Under the pieces are notes generated by a model, which was not told where the DNA came from, did not search any database, and was given only the letters and a program-made list of their open reading frames with translations. Below are positions 13,801 through 28,800 of a stretch of DNA of 64,000 nt, piece by piece (within the stretch, counting starts at the first letter, position 1; every line of letters starts with the position of its first letter). A program made the translations under genes and the position numbers. The stretch spans positions 15,350,721 through 15,414,720 of the forward strand of contig NC_135571.1 in NCBI RefSeq assembly GCF_964340395.1, read 5' to 3'. The DNA is from Glandiceps talaboti (lineage: Eukaryota > Hemichordata > Enteropneusta > Spengelidae).

Positions 13801-16800
13801 GTATTTGTCATTAGGTACACTGTACTCTTCAACTATTTTATTACCGTTGGTGTTTATTCTTTTATCTTTATAACTTTCTTTCCTTGTAGTATTTTCTGCA
13901 GGCTTTGCTCAAGACTTCATACCTAACAAATTTTGATATTGTTTTATTGAGAATATAGTATGTATTCACCACTATGATGAAGTATTCAATTGACAAATAA
14001 TGTAGGTATTGAAAAGGTGCAAGGAACACTGTCAAACTGTCAGACCAAACACTGTCAGACCAAACACTGTCAGACCAAACACTGTCAGACCAAACACTGT
14101 CACACTGTCAGACCAAACACTGTCAGACCAAACACTGTCTGACTGTCAGACCAAACACTGTCACACCAAACACTGTCAGACCAAAAACTGTCACACTGTC
14201 AGACCAAACACTGTCAGACCAAACACTGTCTGACTGTCAGACCAAACACTGTCACACTAAACACTGTCAGACTGTCTGACCAAACACTGTCAGACTGTCA
14301 GACCAAACACTGTCACACTAAACACTGTCAGACCAAACACTGTCACACTGTCAGACCAAACACTGTCAGACTGTCAGACCAAACACTGCCAGACTGTCAG
14401 ACCAAACACTGTCACACTGTCAGACCAAACACTGTCAGACCAAACACTGTCAGACAGTCAGACCAAACACTGTCAGACTGTCTGACCAAACACTGTCAGA
14501 CTGTCTGACCAAACACTGTCACACTGTCTGACCAAACACTGTCAGACTGTCAGACCAAACACTGTCACACTGTCAGACCAAACACTGTCAGACCAAACAC
14601 TGTCAGACTGTCAGACCAAACACTGTCAGACCAGACACTGTCAGACTGTCAGACCAAACACTGTCAGACCAGACACTGTCAGACTGTCAGACCAAACACT
14701 GTCAGACTGTCAGACCAAACACTGTCAGACCAGACACTGTCAGACTGTCAGACCAAACACTGTCAGACCAAACACTGTCAGACTGTCAGACCAAACACTG
14801 TCAGAATGTCAGACCAAACACTGTCAGACCAAACACTGTCAGACTGTCAGACCAAACACTGTCAGACCAAACACTGTCAGACTGTCAGACCAAACACTGT
14901 CAGAATGTCAGACCAAACACTGTCAGACTGTCAGACCAAACACTTTCAGACCAAACACTGTCAGACTGTCAGATCAAACACTGTCAGACTGTCAGACCAA
15001 ACACTGTCAGACTGTCAGACCAAACACTTTCAGACCAAACACTGTCAGACTGTCAGACCAGACACTGTCAGACTGTCAGACCAAACACTGTCAGACTGTC
15101 AGACCAAACACTGTCAGACTGTCAGACCAAACACTGTCAGACTGTCAGACCAAACACTGTCAGACCAAACACTGTCAGACCAAACACTGTCAGACTGTCA
15201 GACCAAACACTGTCTGACCAAACACTGTCAGACCAAACACTGTCAGACTGTCAGACCAAACACTGTCAGACCAAACACTGTCACACTGTCAGACCAAACA
15301 CTGTCAGACTGTCAGACCAAACACTGTCAGACCAAACACTGTCTGACTGTCAGACCAAACACTGTCAGACCAAACACTGTCAGACTGTCAGACCGAACAC
15401 TGTCAGACTGTCAGACCAAACACTGTCAGACTGTCACTGTCAGAATGTCAGACCAAACACTGTCTGACCAAACACTGTCAGACCAAACACTGTCACACTG
15501 TCAGACCAAACACTGTCACACTGTCAGACCAAACACTGTCACACTGTCAGACCAAACACTGTCAGACCAAACACTGTCAGACCAAACACTGTCACACTGT
15601 CAGACTGTCAGACCAAACACTGTCAGACCAAACACTGTCAGACTGTCAGACCAAACACTGTCAGACCAAACACTGTCAGACTGTCAGACCAAACACTGTC
15701 ATACCAAACACTGTCAGACTGTCATACCAAACACTGTCAGACTGTCAGACCAACACTGTCAGACTGTCTGACCAAACACTGTCACACTGTCAGACCAAAC
15801 ACTGTCAGACTGTCAGACCAAACACTGTCTGACCAAACACTGTCTGACCAAACACTGTCTGACCAAACACTGTCAGACCAAACACTGTAAGACTGTCTGA
15901 CCCCAAACACTGTCAGACTGTCTGACTAAACACTGTCAGACCAAACACTGTCAGACCAAACACTGTCTGACCAAACACTGTCAGACTGTCAGACCAAACA
16001 CTGTCAGACCAAACACTATTGGACCAAACACTAAGAGGCCAAATAAAGTATCAATCTCCAAGTGTCATAAATCAGTTATAAAGGTTCATTTAGAATTACT
16101 GAAAACTTTATAGTTGGTAGTGATGTTAAGTTGACGTAATGTGTTTAATTTCTGACATCAAATGCCAAAATATGACTTTTACTACAGGCATATATAAGTT
16201 GCAAAGAGGTTGTGTTGGTGTACAAAGAATTTATCAGTTATCTAGTGTTGCAAAGAATTTGTATTGGTGTTCAATGTAAATGGTTAGGGGTACACTATTT
16301 GATAGCAGGGTGGCTAGAGGATTTTTGGAGAGAAATATTTGTCGTAGGCCGAAAGTAAAAAGTGCATTTGCTCAATGAAATGTCATTCAGTTGGAAAAGT
16401 ACATGTAAAAGTAATGGATTGAACATCCAAATACAAGGTCAAGGTCAAGGTCATGGGTTAAACATTTATATTTTATAAAAATAAGTAATACCAACAAAAT
16501 GAGCCAGAGCTGAGTTTGTTCGTTCAGAGTTGAGTTGCTATTGTTGTCCATGTCAAAAAGGAAATCCTCCCCCCCTCACATGTCAGAAAGAACACCCCCC
16601 CCCCCACATAGCAAATGGTTCAAACCTGGGAGATAATTGAAATAAGACATGTCATAGAGTAACTGATGTATGTAGCTTAATCAGTGTATTCACTTTTTGA
16701 CCCAGACTGTACTAGTATATGAATGACAGACTGTACTAGTATATGAATGACAGACTGTACTAGTATATGAATGACAGACTGTACTAGTATATGAATGACA

Positions 16801-19800
16801 GACTGTACTAGTATATGAATGACAGACTGTACTAGTATATGAATGACAGACTGTACTAGTATATGAATGACAGACTGTACTAGTATATGAATGACAGACT
16901 GTATTAGTATATGAATGACAGACTATATTAGTATATGAATGACAGAATGTACTAGTGTATGAATGACAGACTGTACTAGTATATGAATGACAGACTGTAC
17001 TAGTATATGAATGACAGACTGTATTAGTATATGAATGACAGACTATATTAGTATATGAATGACAGAATGTACTAATGTATGAATGACAGACTGTACTAGT
17101 ATATGAATGACAGACTGTACTAGTATATGAATGACAGACTGTATTAGTATATGAATGACAGACTATATTAGTATATGAATGACAGAATGTACTAGTGTAT
17201 GAATGACAGACTGTACTAGTATATGAATGACAGACTGTACTAGTATATGAATGACAGACTGTATTAGTATATGAATGACAGACTATATTAGTATATGAAT
17301 GACAGAATGTACTAGTGTATGAATGACAGACTGTACTAGTATATGAATGACAGACTGTACTAGTATATGAATGACAGACTGTACTAGTGTATGAATGACA
17401 GACTGTACTAGTATATGAATGACAGACTGTACTAGTATATGAATGACAGACTGTACTAGTATATGAATGACAGACTGTATTAGTGTATGAATGACAGACT
17501 GTATTAGTATATGAATGACAGACTGTATTAGTATATGAATGACAGACTGTACTAGTGTATGAATGACAGACTGTACTAGTATATGAATGACAGACTGTAT
17601 TAGTATATGAATGACAGACTTTATTGGGGGAAATGGATAAATTCAGATGATTGGGGAATTAGAATGCCATATTTCTACATGTCTTTTGTTCAGGTGTATA
17701 CAGCATCCAATACTACATGCCGTACCATACAGTCTTATTTGGATTTCTTGACATTCTTTGATTCAAATTCTTTATGTGTTTCTTCACACTGTCTCATCAC
17801 ATGGATAAGGTGTACTCATTAACACATCTATTTTTTCAGTTTCATTCCATGAGTCATTCATTTATTCTTTCTTTTCTTCCATTTCAGTTCATCTAATTTG
17901 CTATCTTCCATTAATATTCCTCACGTTTTCCAATTGCATTATCCTTCTTCCTTCATTTTGTCTGTTTCAGTTTACTGAAATATTTGATAATGAATTATCC
18001 CCATTGCTGTCTATTATTATGTCTCTGTGGGGTGAGTACTAACTAACAAAACCCTTTCCTAATTCTTATTGGTCCTCACACATCACATGACCAAGCCTCT
18101 CAATTGCAATTGGTCATCACTCTTCACTTGATCAAATTTCTCATTTCTCATCCCAACAATTTTCACTTGATTGGATCTGTGTCTTGCCATTGGTCAACTT
18201 GCCTTCAATTACTATATAACCTGTCTCTACTTATGATTACCACCACTCCATGTTTTTTTCTCATTGGTCTAAGTGAATCCAATTATTTTGTTAACCAAAT
18301 CTTGAAGCACTTGTACCCTACAGTAGCTGTAACTGTTTTATTTTTCGTGTGTTGCTGACAACATTAAATCAACATGAAATGGTTTAATTATTGTAATTTG
18401 TCAGACAATAATGTTACTTTCCCTGATTCTTTCATTGTTAAGGGTAGTCCAAATTTGAGGCAAATTTCCGGCTTAGGAAAGCTAACTTTATTGCATTGTG
18501 TTCTTGAGTTGCTATGAACATTTTAGATCTTCCAATCCAGTTGTAAGGCAACTTATGTCTAATATTTATCTTTTCTGTGACAACAATGTGTCTTCCCCTC
18601 TATATGGCAACAATGTGTTCTCCCTTCAGTGTAGTTACATTGTTTGAGTATGATGGTTTGAGTGACTGCTATCATAATGATCTGTGATTGGTCAATCAGG
18701 ATGATCTGTGATTGGTCAATCATAATGATCTGTGATTGGCCAATCATAATGATCTGTGATTGGCCAATCAGGATGATCTGTGATTGGCCAATCATAATGA
18801 TCTGTGATTGGCCAATCAGGATGATCTGTGATTGGCCAATCATAATGATCTGTGATTGGCCAATCAGGATGATCTATGATAGGCCAGTCAGAAAGATCTG
18901 TGATTAGCCAGTCATGGTGATCTGTGATTGGCCAATCAGGACAATCTGTGATTGGTTAATGAGGATGATATGTAATTGGCCAATCGTGGTGATCTGTGAT
19001 TAGCCAATCATGGTGATCTGTGATTGGCCAATCAGGATGATCTGTGATTGGTTAATGAGGATGATATGTGACTGGTTAATGAGGATGATCTGTGATTGGT
19101 CAAACTGTATCCTTGATCCACAGCTACTAATCCAAGATTTAATCCACAGCTACTAATCCAAGACTTAATCCACAGCTCTTATCCAAGACTTAATCCACAG
19201 CTCTTATCCAAGACTTAATCCACAGCTCTTATCCAAGACTTAATCCACAGCTCTTAGCCAAGACTTAATCCACAGTTCTAATCTAAAGCTTCTAATATTC
19301 CACAGCTTATCCTTCACTACTAACATACTACAGGATACTGAGGTGATCTTTGTCCAACCCAAGTCACTACACCTATTTATCCAAATGTAGTCTGTGTTCA
19401 GACTTGATGTGTGAATTGGCTCATCGAACATTAGGTCAACATGACATTATCACTGTGTTTTCTCACCCTAAATGGCTGACTTTGACAATGGAACAAGGTT
19501 CATGCTATTTGTGCTCTTCAAAGTTACTTACTATGCCCCTTTAGTCAAAGTTACATACTATGCCCCTTTAGTCAAAGTTACATACTATGCCCCTTTAGTC
19601 AAAGTTACAGACTATGCCCCTTTAGTCAAAGTTACATACTATGCCCCTTTAGTCAAAGTTACATACTATGCCCCTTTTGTCAAAGTTACACACTATGCCC
19701 CTTTTGTCAAAGTTACAGACTGTGCCCCTTTTGTCAAAGTTACACACTATGCCCCTTTAGTCAAAGTATGCCGCTTTAGTCAAAGTTACAGACTATGCCC

Positions 19801-22800
19801 CTTTTGTCAAAGTTACACACTATGCCCCTTTTGTCAAAGTTACAGACTGTGCCCCTTTTGTCAAAGTTACACACTATGCCCCTTTAGTCAAAGTATGCCG
19901 CTTTAGTCAAAGTTACAGACTATGCCCCTTTAGTCAAAGTAACACAATATGCCCCTTTAGTCAAAGTTACATTCTATGCCCCTTTAGTCAAAGTTACAGA
20001 CTGTGCCCCTTTAGTCAAAGTTACATACTATGCCCCTTTAGTCAAAGTTACATACTATGCCCCTTTAGTCAAAGTTACAGACTGTGCCCCTTTTGTCAAA
20101 GTAACAGACTGTGCCCCTTTAGTCAAAGTTACAAACTGTGCCCCTTTAGTCAAAGTTACGTACTATGCCCCTTTTGTCAAAATTACAGACTGTGCCCATT
20201 TAGTCAAAGTTACAGACTATGCCACTTTATTCAAAGTTACAGACTATGCGGCTTTATTCAAAGTTACAGACTATGCGGCTTTATTCAAAGTTACAGACTG
20301 TGCCCCTTTTATTCAAAGTTACAGACTGTGCCCCTTTTGTCAAAGTTACAGACTATGCCCCTTTAGTCAAACTTACAGACTATGCCCCTTTAGTCAAACT
20401 TACAGACTATGCCCCTTTAGTCAAAGTTACAGACTATGCGGCTTTATTCAAAGTTACAGACTATGCCGCTTTATTCAAAGTTACAGACTATGCCCCTTTA
20501 GTCAAAGTTACAGACTATGCGGCTTTATTCAAAGTTACAGACTATGCCCCTTTAGTCAAAGTATGCCGCTTTAGTCAAAGTTACAGACTGTGCCCCTTTT
20601 GTCAAAGTTACATACTATGCCCCTTCAGTCAAAGTTACAGACTATGCCCCTTTTGTCAAAGTTACACACTATGCCCCTTTTGTCAAAGTTACAGACTGTG
20701 TCGCTTTAGTCAAAGTTACACACTATGCCCCTTTAGTCAAAGTTACAGACTATGCCCCTTTAGTCAAAGTTACAGACTATGCCCCTTTTGTCAAAGTTAC
20801 AGACTGAACCCCTTTAGTCAAAGTTACGTACTATGCCCCTTTTGTCAAAGTTACAGACTATGCCCCTTTTGTCAAAGTTACACACTATGCCCCTTTTGTC
20901 AAAGTTACAGACTGTGTCGCTTTAGTCAAAGTTACATACTATGCCCCTTTTAGTCAAAGTTACATACTATGCCCCTTTTGTCAAAGTTACATACTATGCC
21001 CCTTTTAGTCAAAGTTACAGACTATGCCCCTTTTAGTCAAAGTTACAGACTATGCCCCTTTTGTCAAAGTTACAGACTATGCCCCTTTTAGTCAAAGTTA
21101 CATACTATGCCCCTTTAGTCAAAGTTACAGACTATGCCCCTTTTGTCAAAGTTACATACTATGCCCCTTTAGTCAAAGTTACAGACTATGCCCCTTTAGT
21201 CAAAGTTACAGACTATGCCCCTTTTGTCAAAGTTACATACTATGCCCCTTTTAGTCAAAGTTACATACTATGCCCCTTTTAGTCAAAGTTACAGACTATG
21301 CCGCTTTAGTCAAAGTTACATACTATGCCCCTTTTAGTCAAAGTTACATACTATGCCCCTTTAGTCAAAGTTACAGACTATGCCCCTTTAGTCAAAGTTA
21401 CACACTATGCCCCTTTTGTCAAAGTTACACACTATGCCCCTTTTGTCAAAGTTACAGACTATGCCCCTTTAGTCAAAGTATGCCGCTTTAGTCAAAGTTA
21501 CACACTATGCCGCTTTAGTCAAAGTTACACACTATGCCCCTTTAGTCAAAGTTACAGACTGTGCCCCTTTAGTCAAAGTTACATACTATGCCCCTTTAGT
21601 CAAAGTTACAGACTATGCCCCTATAGTCAAAGTTACATACTATGCCCCTTTAGTCAAAGTTACAGACTGTGCCCCTATAGTCAAAGTTACAGACTGAACC
21701 CCTTTAGTCAAAGTTACATACTATGCCCATTTAGTCAAAGTTACAGACTGTGCCCCTTTAGTCAAAGTTACGTACTATGCCCCTTTTGTCAAAATTACAG
21801 ACTGTGCCCCTTTAGTCAAAGTTACATACTATGCCCCTTTAGTCAAAGTTACAGACTGCCCCTTTTGTCAAAGTTACAGACTGTGCCCCTTTAACATGAT
21901 TTGATTATAAGCATAACTCATCTCATCTCTGCCAATGTTATATATTAACAGGTTAGCATGGTGTTTGACAACTATACATCTCCATTCTTTTCAATTTTCA
22001 TGGCACTGTGGGGTGAGTTAATTCTCTCCACCACTTTTCCTGCACCAGCTAACTATAGGAACTAACCATGTAATGTACAATCTGAAGCTAGTCTGTACTC
22101 ATTTATGCAAATGACAATATATATGTGTTCTGTTTTATGTAATTGCTAATCTAATGGTAAGCCTCTAGAGTGAGCAAATTGACCATACCTAACCCAATAT
22201 GTTTATCCCAGTGTTAACCATTGTAATTATTGCTATGTGACTAGGACAGTGCAGTATATAGCAAAGATCATTGTCAAATAACTTACTTACAACACACAAT
22301 TATGGCTGGTTGTCTGCGCACCCTATTCTATGATTTATTTTCATGGATACTCCTTAACTTTGTTCACACCAGGCAAGTGAATGCTACCAAGTTTGCTGTC
22401 TTTTAGCATAAGTAGACTGTGCCACCTAGTTTGCTGTCTTTTAGCATAAGTAGACTGTGCCACCTAGTTTGCTGTCTTTTAGCATGTGGGGACTGAGAAT
22501 GACTGATTTGATTAATTTGCACTTTTCTAAACTAACCACACCTGTTTTTATTCTTTTTTGTTAGACTTTCCTTACCAGGCATGTTTTTATTCTTTTTTGT
22601 TAGACTTTCCTAACCAGGTGATATTTTTCAAGTCACATCTACTAACAAACCAACTCATACATTTTATTTTTTTGCCTAATTTATTGTCTCATTTTCTTCA
22701 ATGCTTAACTTATTGCCATGACGACCTTTCTCTTTTTACTTCTGTTCTGTATTCTAATTGTCTCTGTCTGCATGGTATGGCTTGGTATAGGTTGCATTAA

Positions 22801-25800
22801 TATTCGATAACGGAGCTACACCCCCGTTTGCTGCATTTATGGCATTATGGGGTAAGCGTCTTTTTTATGTTAAGGAACAGTCAAGGATTCCTACAGCTTT
22901 CTTCATTGTTCTTGATAAGTGATGTGAATAGTTTGATAAGTGATGTACATAGTTTGATAAGAATCTAAAATAGTTGGCTGTCTGTTCAATAGAGACAAAC
23001 AATATTTAATGTTTGGAAGTAAGGCTATGGTGCATTTATCATTTGCTGCCACTAATTTCTAGTAAAGTTTTTGAGGGGTGAGTGTCTTCTATGAAGAAGA
23101 CTTGTTTTGGTATGGTGTATGGATCAGAGCTAGTGTTTTATGTCTACATATGTGTCAGTGTCTGTCACTGTTTGGCTGTCAGTAGGGACCCAAATGAAAT
23201 ACATATGTGTCAGTGTCTGTCACTGTTTTGTTTGGCTGTCAGTAGGGACCCAAATGAAATACATATGTATCAGTGTCTGTCACTGTTTGGCTGTCAGTAG
23301 GGACCCAAATGAAATACATATGTGTCAGTGTCTGTCGCTGTTTGGCTGTCAGTAGGGACCCAAATGAAATACATATTATGTATCAGTGTCTGTCGCTGTT
23401 TGGCTGTCAGTAGGGACCCAAATGAAATACATATGTATCAGTGTCTGTCGCTGTTTGGCTGTCAGTAGGGACCCAAATGAAATACATATGTATCAGTGTC
23501 TGTCACTGTTTGGCTGTCAGTAGGGACCCAAATGAAATACATATGTATCAGTGTCTGTCACTGTTTGGCTGTCAGTAGGGACCCAAATGAAATAATCGAA
23601 TTGTATAATTAGCTTCTTTCTAACCAATATATTGTATACCAATAGATAGCTGATTGATGAACTCATTCAGTTGTGTGATTGGCTATTCTTTCAAATGGTC
23701 ATATGGATGACTGAGTGTGGTATTTATTTTGGATTTTTTAATTTATAAAACAATTTATAATATCATGGCTTCCTGCTTGAAAAATCAATGTAAAACAACA
23801 TATATCAAGTCCTTTTTTGTAACTCAATAAATCGCATTAGATTATTAAATGTGAAAAATGTTTGTTATTGTACGTACATATAACAAACTTTTTACACATT
23901 TTTTAGCTTTTTGCAGTGTATTGAGTTACAAAAAAAAGACTTTGTTTATGTTGTTTTACATTGATCTTTCAAGTAGGAAGCCATGATAAAATTGTTTTAT
24001 AAATTTAAAAAATCCATTATAAATGTCCAATCCTCATCCATACTTTAAGTCTAGGTAATCTATTCAAATTAAGAATAGTAGCGCACTGTACAACATTTTA
24101 CCCACAACTCTCTCTGATTTGTAGTGTTGGACATCATCTCCTTCAAGTCAGACAAATCTCACCAGTGTATAGGGTTTTGTAAAAACATTTTTTCCATTTG
24201 GCAATCGTAGAATTGCCACTGATGAATTTCTGAATACCCATTTTCATCGGTTCTGGTATCAGTGATTTATTGTAGAAGGAGTAGCAATTTTAGGAATTTG
24301 TCAGCAGATTTTCTTGAAAGACATGCAGAATATTTGCGAGGAAACTAAGGAAAATATATGCACCTGTCATGACTTTGCCAAAGATATAGATTTATTTGAA
24401 TAGGTATGACAAAAGAAATTTACATACTAAAACTCATCATACACACTGACTACCCAAGTTATTGAAACTTTGACAGTGAAAAGTGTTTTATTCACAGCAC
24501 ATGCTTAATTTAGTTGTTAGTTCATTTTTGTACAAAATTTAGAACTTTATTTTTGATTCCTAATCGTACTTTTGCTACATATTAATTAAACTTAATTTCT
24601 ATGCTTAAAATGTTGAAAAGTATGGATTATTGAAAAAGTTATAAAATAAGGAACCTCCAAGCATACCAATCAGAGAGAGTTGTGGGTAAGATATTGTACA
24701 GTGTAGCGTTACATTAAGATCTGAAAGTATTTCATTATTTGTAGTAGATCTGTAGTGAGATGTCATTTCAAAATAGTGTAATTTACCATTGTGAGAGATC
24801 AAAGGTCAGGGAGAGTATATGCGACAGCTACAGATGGTTTGTTGATGGTGTTCTCTTCTTATCTTAATTAACACAATTGATTGTACTGTGACAAGTTTGA
24901 AGAGTTCAGTGAATTATATTATTTATAATTTGTAAACATCCTGTGTGTCTTACATATTAAAAACCTGAAAAGAAATAGAGGAATATAACTGGTGAAGTAC
25001 AGTCTATATATCTATACGTCTATACATGGTAACACAGTATAGTCTATATATCTATACGTCTATACATGGTAACACAGTATAGTCTATATATCTATACGTC
25101 TATACATGGTAACACAGTATAGTCTATATATCTATACATGGTAATGCAGTATAGTCTATACATCTATACATGGTAATGCAGTATAGTCTATATGTCTATA
25201 CATGGTAACACAGTATAGTCTATATATCTATACATGATAATGCAGTATAGTCTTTATATCTATACATGGTAACACAGTATAGTCTATATATCTATACATG
25301 GTAATGCAGTATAGTCTATATATCTATACATGGTAATGCAGTATAGTCTATACATCTATACATGGTAACACAGTATAGTCTATATATCTATACATGGTAA
25401 TGCAGTACAGTCTATACATCTATACATGGTAACACAGTATAATCTATATATCTATACATGGGAACACAGTATAGTCTATATATCTATACATGGTAACACA
25501 GTATAATCTATATATCTATACATGGGAACACAGTATAGTCTATATATCTATACATGGTAACACAGTATAGTCTATATATCTATACATGATAATGCAGTAT
25601 AGTCTATATATCTATACATGGTAACACAGTATAGTCTATATATCTATACATGGTAACGCAGTATAGTCTATATATCTATACATGGTAATGCAGTATAGTC
25701 TATATATCTATACATGGTAACGCAGTATAGTCTATATATCTATACATGGTAATGCAGTATAGTCTATATCTATACATGGTAACGAAGTATAGTCTATATA

Positions 25801-28800
25801 TCTATACATGGTAACACAGTATAGTCTATATATCTATACATGGTAATGTAGTATAGTCTATATATCTATATATGGTAACACAGTATAGTCTATATGTCTA
25901 TACATGGTAACACAGTATAGTCTATATATCTATACATGGTAACGCAGTATAGTCTATATTGCTATACATGGTAACGAAGTATAGTCTATATATCTATACA
26001 TGGTAATGCAGTATAGTCTATATATCTATACATGGTAATGCAGTATAGTCTATATATCTATACATGGTAATGCAGTATAGTCTATATATCTATACATGGT
26101 AATGCAGTATAGTCTATATATCTATACATGGTAACACAGTATAATCTATATATCTATACATGGTAACACAGTATAGTCTATATATCTATACATGGTAACA
26201 CAGTATAGTCTATATATCTATACATGGTAATGCAGTATAGTCTATATATCTATATATGGTAACACAGTATAATCTATATATCTATACATGGTAATGCAGT
26301 ATAGTCTATATATCTATACATGGTAACGCAGTATAGTCTATATATCTATACATGGTAACACAGTATAGTCTATATATCTATACATGGTAATGCAGTATAG
26401 TCTATATATCTATACATGGTAACACAGTATAGTCTATATATCTATACATGGTAATGCAGTATAGTCTATATATCTATACATGGTAACACAGTATAGTCTA
26501 TACATCTATACATGGTAACGCAGTATAGTATATATATCTATACATGATAATGCAGTATAGTCTTTATATCTATACATGGTAACACAGTATAGTCTATATA
26601 TCTATACATGGTAACACAGTATAGTCTATATATCTATACTTGGTAACACAGTATAGTCTATATATCTATACATGGTAACACAGTATAGTCTATATATCTA
26701 TACTTGGTAACACAGTATAGTCTATATATCTATACATGGTAACACAGTATAGTCTATATAGCTATACATGGTAATGTAGTATAGTCTATATATCTATACA
26801 TGGTAATGCAGTATAGTCTATATATCTATACTTGGTAACACAGTATAGTCTATATATCTATACATGGTAATGCAGTATAGTCTATATATCTATACATGGT
26901 AATGCAGTATAGTCTATATATCTATACTTGGTAACACAGTATAGTCTATATATCTATACATGGTAACGCAGTATAGTCTATATAGCTATACATGGTAATG
27001 TAGTATAGTCTATATAGCTATACATGGTAACGCAGTATAGTCTATATATCTATACATGGTAACACAGTATAGTCTATATATATATACCTGGTAACGCAGT
27101 ATAGTCTATATATCTATACATGGTAACGTAGTATAATATATATATCTATACATGGTAATGCAGTATAATCTATATATCTATACATGGTAATGCAGTATAG
27201 TCTATATATCTATACATGGTAATGCAGTATAATCTATATATCTATACATGGTAGCACAGTATAGTCTATATATCTATACATGGTAACACAGTATAGTCTA
27301 TATGTCTATACATGGTAATGCAGTATAGTCTATATATCTATACATGGTAATGCAGTATAGTCTATATATCTATACATGGTAACACATTATAGTCTATATA
27401 TCTATACATGGTAACACAGTATAGTCTATATATCTATACATGATAATGCAGTATAGTCTATATGTCTATACATGGTAATGCAGTATAGTCTATATATCTA
27501 TACATGGTAATGCAATATAGTCTATATATCTATACATGGTAACACAGTATAGTCTATATATCTATACATGGTAACACAGTATAGTCTATATATCTATACA
27601 TGATAATGCAGTATAGTCTTTATATCTATACATGGTAACACAGTATAGTCTATATATCTATACATGGTAATGCAGTATAGTCTATACATCTATACATGGT
27701 AATGCAGTATAGTCTATACATCTATACATGGTAACACAGTATAGTCTATATATCTATACATGATAATGCAGTATAGTCTTTATATCTATACATGGTAACA
27801 CAGTATAGTCTATATATCTATACATGGTAACACAGTATAGTCTATATATCTATACATGGTAATGCAGTATAGTCTATATATCTATACATGGTAACGCAGT
27901 ATAGTATATATATCTATACATGGTAATGCAGTATAGTCTATATATCTATTCATGGTAACGCAGTATAGTCTATATATCTATACATGGTAACACAGTATAG
28001 TCTATATATATATATACCTGGTAACGCAGTATAGTCTATATATCTATACATGGTAACGTAGTATAATATATATATCTATACATGGTAATGCAGTATAATC
28101 TATATATCTATACATGGTAACGCAGTATAGTCTATATATCTATACATGGTAACACAGTATAGTCTATATATCTATACATGGTAATGCAGTATAGTCTATA
28201 TATCTATACATGGTAACACAGTATAGTCTATATATCTATACATGGTAATGCAGTATAGTCTATATATCTATACATGGTAACACAGTATAGTCTATACATC
28301 TATACATGGTAACGCAGTATAGTATATATATCTATACATGATAATGCAGTATAGTCTTTATATCTATACATGGTAACACAGTATAGTCTATATATCTATA
28401 CATGGTAACACAGTATAGTCTATATATCTATACTTGGTAACACAGTATAGTCTATATATCTATACATGGTAACACAGTATAGTCTATATATCTATACTTG
28501 GTAACACAGTATAGTCTATATATCTATACATGGTAACACAGTATAGTCTATATAGCTATACATGGTAATGTAGTATAGTCTATATATCTATACATGGTAA
28601 TGCAGTATAGTCTATATATCTATACTTGGTAACACAGTATAGTCTATATATCTATACATGGTAATGCAGTATAGTCTATATATCTATACATGGTAATGCA
28701 GTATAGTCTATATATCTATACTTGGTAACACAGTATAGTCTATATATCTATACATGGTAACGCAGTATAGTCTATATAGCTATACATGGTAATGTAGTAT

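Noticed and set aside
14806-15771. 321-codon open frame of TLSDQ/KHCQT repeats
   Set aside because: It is a shadow of the CTGTCAGA/CCAAACA array, with no non-repeat coding sequence.
17689-17822. Candidate exon after TTTTGTTCAG
   Set aside because: The translation ([13 protein letters not shown]...) has no anoctamin similarity, and e4B with its own acceptor follows 280 bp later.
19472-21894. Plus-strand frames with VKVTDYAPL or SQSYRLCPF repeats
   Set aside because: A 27-bp array gives open frames by its period alone.
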